Origin: Candidatus Binataceae bacterium
GTDB taxonomy: Bacteria; Desulfobacterota; Binatia; Binatales; Binataceae
Length of the DNA stretch: 43,006 nt
Direction of reading: 5' to 3'
NCBI GenBank assembly: GCA_036495685.1
Contig: DASXMJ010000151.1
Coordinates: 1-43,006 of the forward strand
Shown: piece by piece, positions 42,472 through 43,006 of the stretch
Position numbering within the stretch: position 1 is the first letter of the stretch
Layout of the letters: the number at the start of each line of letters is the position of its first letter
Notes under the pieces: generated by a model
Told to the model about the DNA's origin: nothing
Databases searched by the model: none
The model's input: the letters and a program-made list of their open reading frames with translations, nothing else
Position numbers and translations under genes: made by a program

Positions 42472-42840
42472 AATTCCGCGGAAGAAGCTGTCTATCCCCT
42501 CCTATTAGCGAGACTTCTTCGGGCAGGTTCTCGATACGAGAAAATTCAACTACACACTTACCTTCGAGCCTGGCCAGCTTCCTCCCGTAAAGGCCTTCTG
42601 GTCGGTGACGATGTACGACGGGAAGACCGGTTCCTGGTCGAGAACCCTCTCAATCGCTATCTCATCAACTCAATCATGCTTCCCGAACTAAAGAATGGAG
42701 TGGATGGAAGCATCACACTGTATCTCCAGCACAAGTCTTCTGGCGGAGATCTAGAATCGAACTGGCTGCCACGCGGGACGATGGCTCTGGTTATGCGCCT
42801 CCATGTGCCGAGACTGGAAGTCTTGAACGAAGCTGGACGG
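42472..42840 (+). pseudogene. DUF1254/DUF1214 protein, C-terminal remnant
   Basis: Three frames in turn spell the C-terminal DUF1214 part. First NSAEEAVYP (42472), then VLDTRKFNYTLTFEPGQLPP and VKAFWSVTMYDGKTG (42527 on), then LVENPLNRYLINSIMLPELK and DGSITLYLQHKSSGGDLESNW followed by ALVMRLHVPRLEVL (42640-42826). The known pattern in this family is 'W-S-V-T-M-Y-D...N-P-x-x-R-Y-x-I-x-S...D-G-S-x-x-x-Y-x-Q...N-W-L-P'. At least two frameshifts occur and the N-terminal DUF1254 half is absent. Such proteins are mostly secreted and of unknown function. Confidence 0.65.
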
Positions 42841-43006
42841 CACCCCAGATCCGCACGTCAGGCCCTGTGTGACCAATCACCAAAGCTCTCCTTCCGAAGC
42901 GAGAACGGCGTCTTGCGCGACCCGTCACCGACCGCCTGGTCAAGCGCTTACGCGCGCCGCGATGCGGCTGCGGGTCCGACCACGAGCTGATACCGGGCCG
43001 GCTCTC

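Overview
The window reads as chromosomal DNA of an uncultivated, fairly GC-rich soil or sediment type bacterium with a broad aerobic catabolic repertoire. The mix of families is LLM-class flavin oxidoreductases, amidohydrolase family 2, D-aminoacylase-like amidohydrolases, CaiB/BaiF CoA-transferases, acyl-CoA dehydrogenase, SDRs, a Baeyer-Villiger-type monooxygenase and a PPOX flavoprotein. This is typical of lineages such as Candidatus Binatota and other Deltaproteobacteria-like or Actinobacteria-like groups. That taxonomic reading is an inference from gene content; there is no rRNA, tRNA or other phylogenetic marker here.

Layout. 0-4.4 kb: an alpha/beta hydrolase cut by the left edge, a CmcJ/NvfI-type oxidoreductase, a frameshifted Cys-rich secreted protein with a Pro/Thr linker, and scraps of a GNAT protein and an IS21-type transposase. 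4.4-9.3 kb: an IS1595-like scrap, two FtsX/MacB-type permeases without an ATPase, a DUF6632 membrane protein, a SRAP peptidase scrap and a small secreted protein. 9.7-15.6 kb (minus strand): a five-gene operon running D-aminoacylase-like amidohydrolase, amidohydrolase 2, LLM oxidoreductase, alpha/beta hydrolase lacking its Ser nucleophile, LLM oxidoreductase. 16.4-18.2 kb: two broken genes, a sulfatase-modifying-factor-type enzyme and an APH-type phosphotransferase, joined by a deletion-like junction. 18.5-20.3 kb: a B12-binding radical SAM protein. 20.9-23.2 kb: a TetR regulator with a palindromic operator candidate, overlapping an FAD monooxygenase. 23.4-24.4 kb: RidA and PPOX. 24.6-28.5 kb: a prolyl oligopeptidase remnant, cupin, SDR, a Baeyer-Villiger monooxygenase remnant and a second D-aminoacylase-like gene. 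28.8-35.2 kb (minus): GST (frameshifted), HMG-CoA lyase, enoyl-CoA hydratase, acyl-CoA dehydrogenase and a tandem-fused CoA-transferase, which together make a coherent acyl-CoA pathway. 35.2-40.1 kb: an unidentified remnant, an SDR divergent from an intact flavin monooxygenase, an LLM remnant and a CoA-transferase. 40.9-43 kb: methyltransferase plus 2H phosphoesterase, and a DUF1254/DUF1214 remnant at the right edge.

Two themes stand out. First, there are at least two self-consistent catabolic cassettes of unknown substrate. The 28.8-34.4 kb set could take a 3-methylglutarate-like acid through CoA transfer, dehydrogenation, hydration and HMG-CoA cleavage. Second, broken genes are unusually dense: at least ten remnants were found by reading across frames. 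This points to a genome region under turnover or, in part, to assembly or sequencing errors. Several remnants match families that also have an intact copy in the window.
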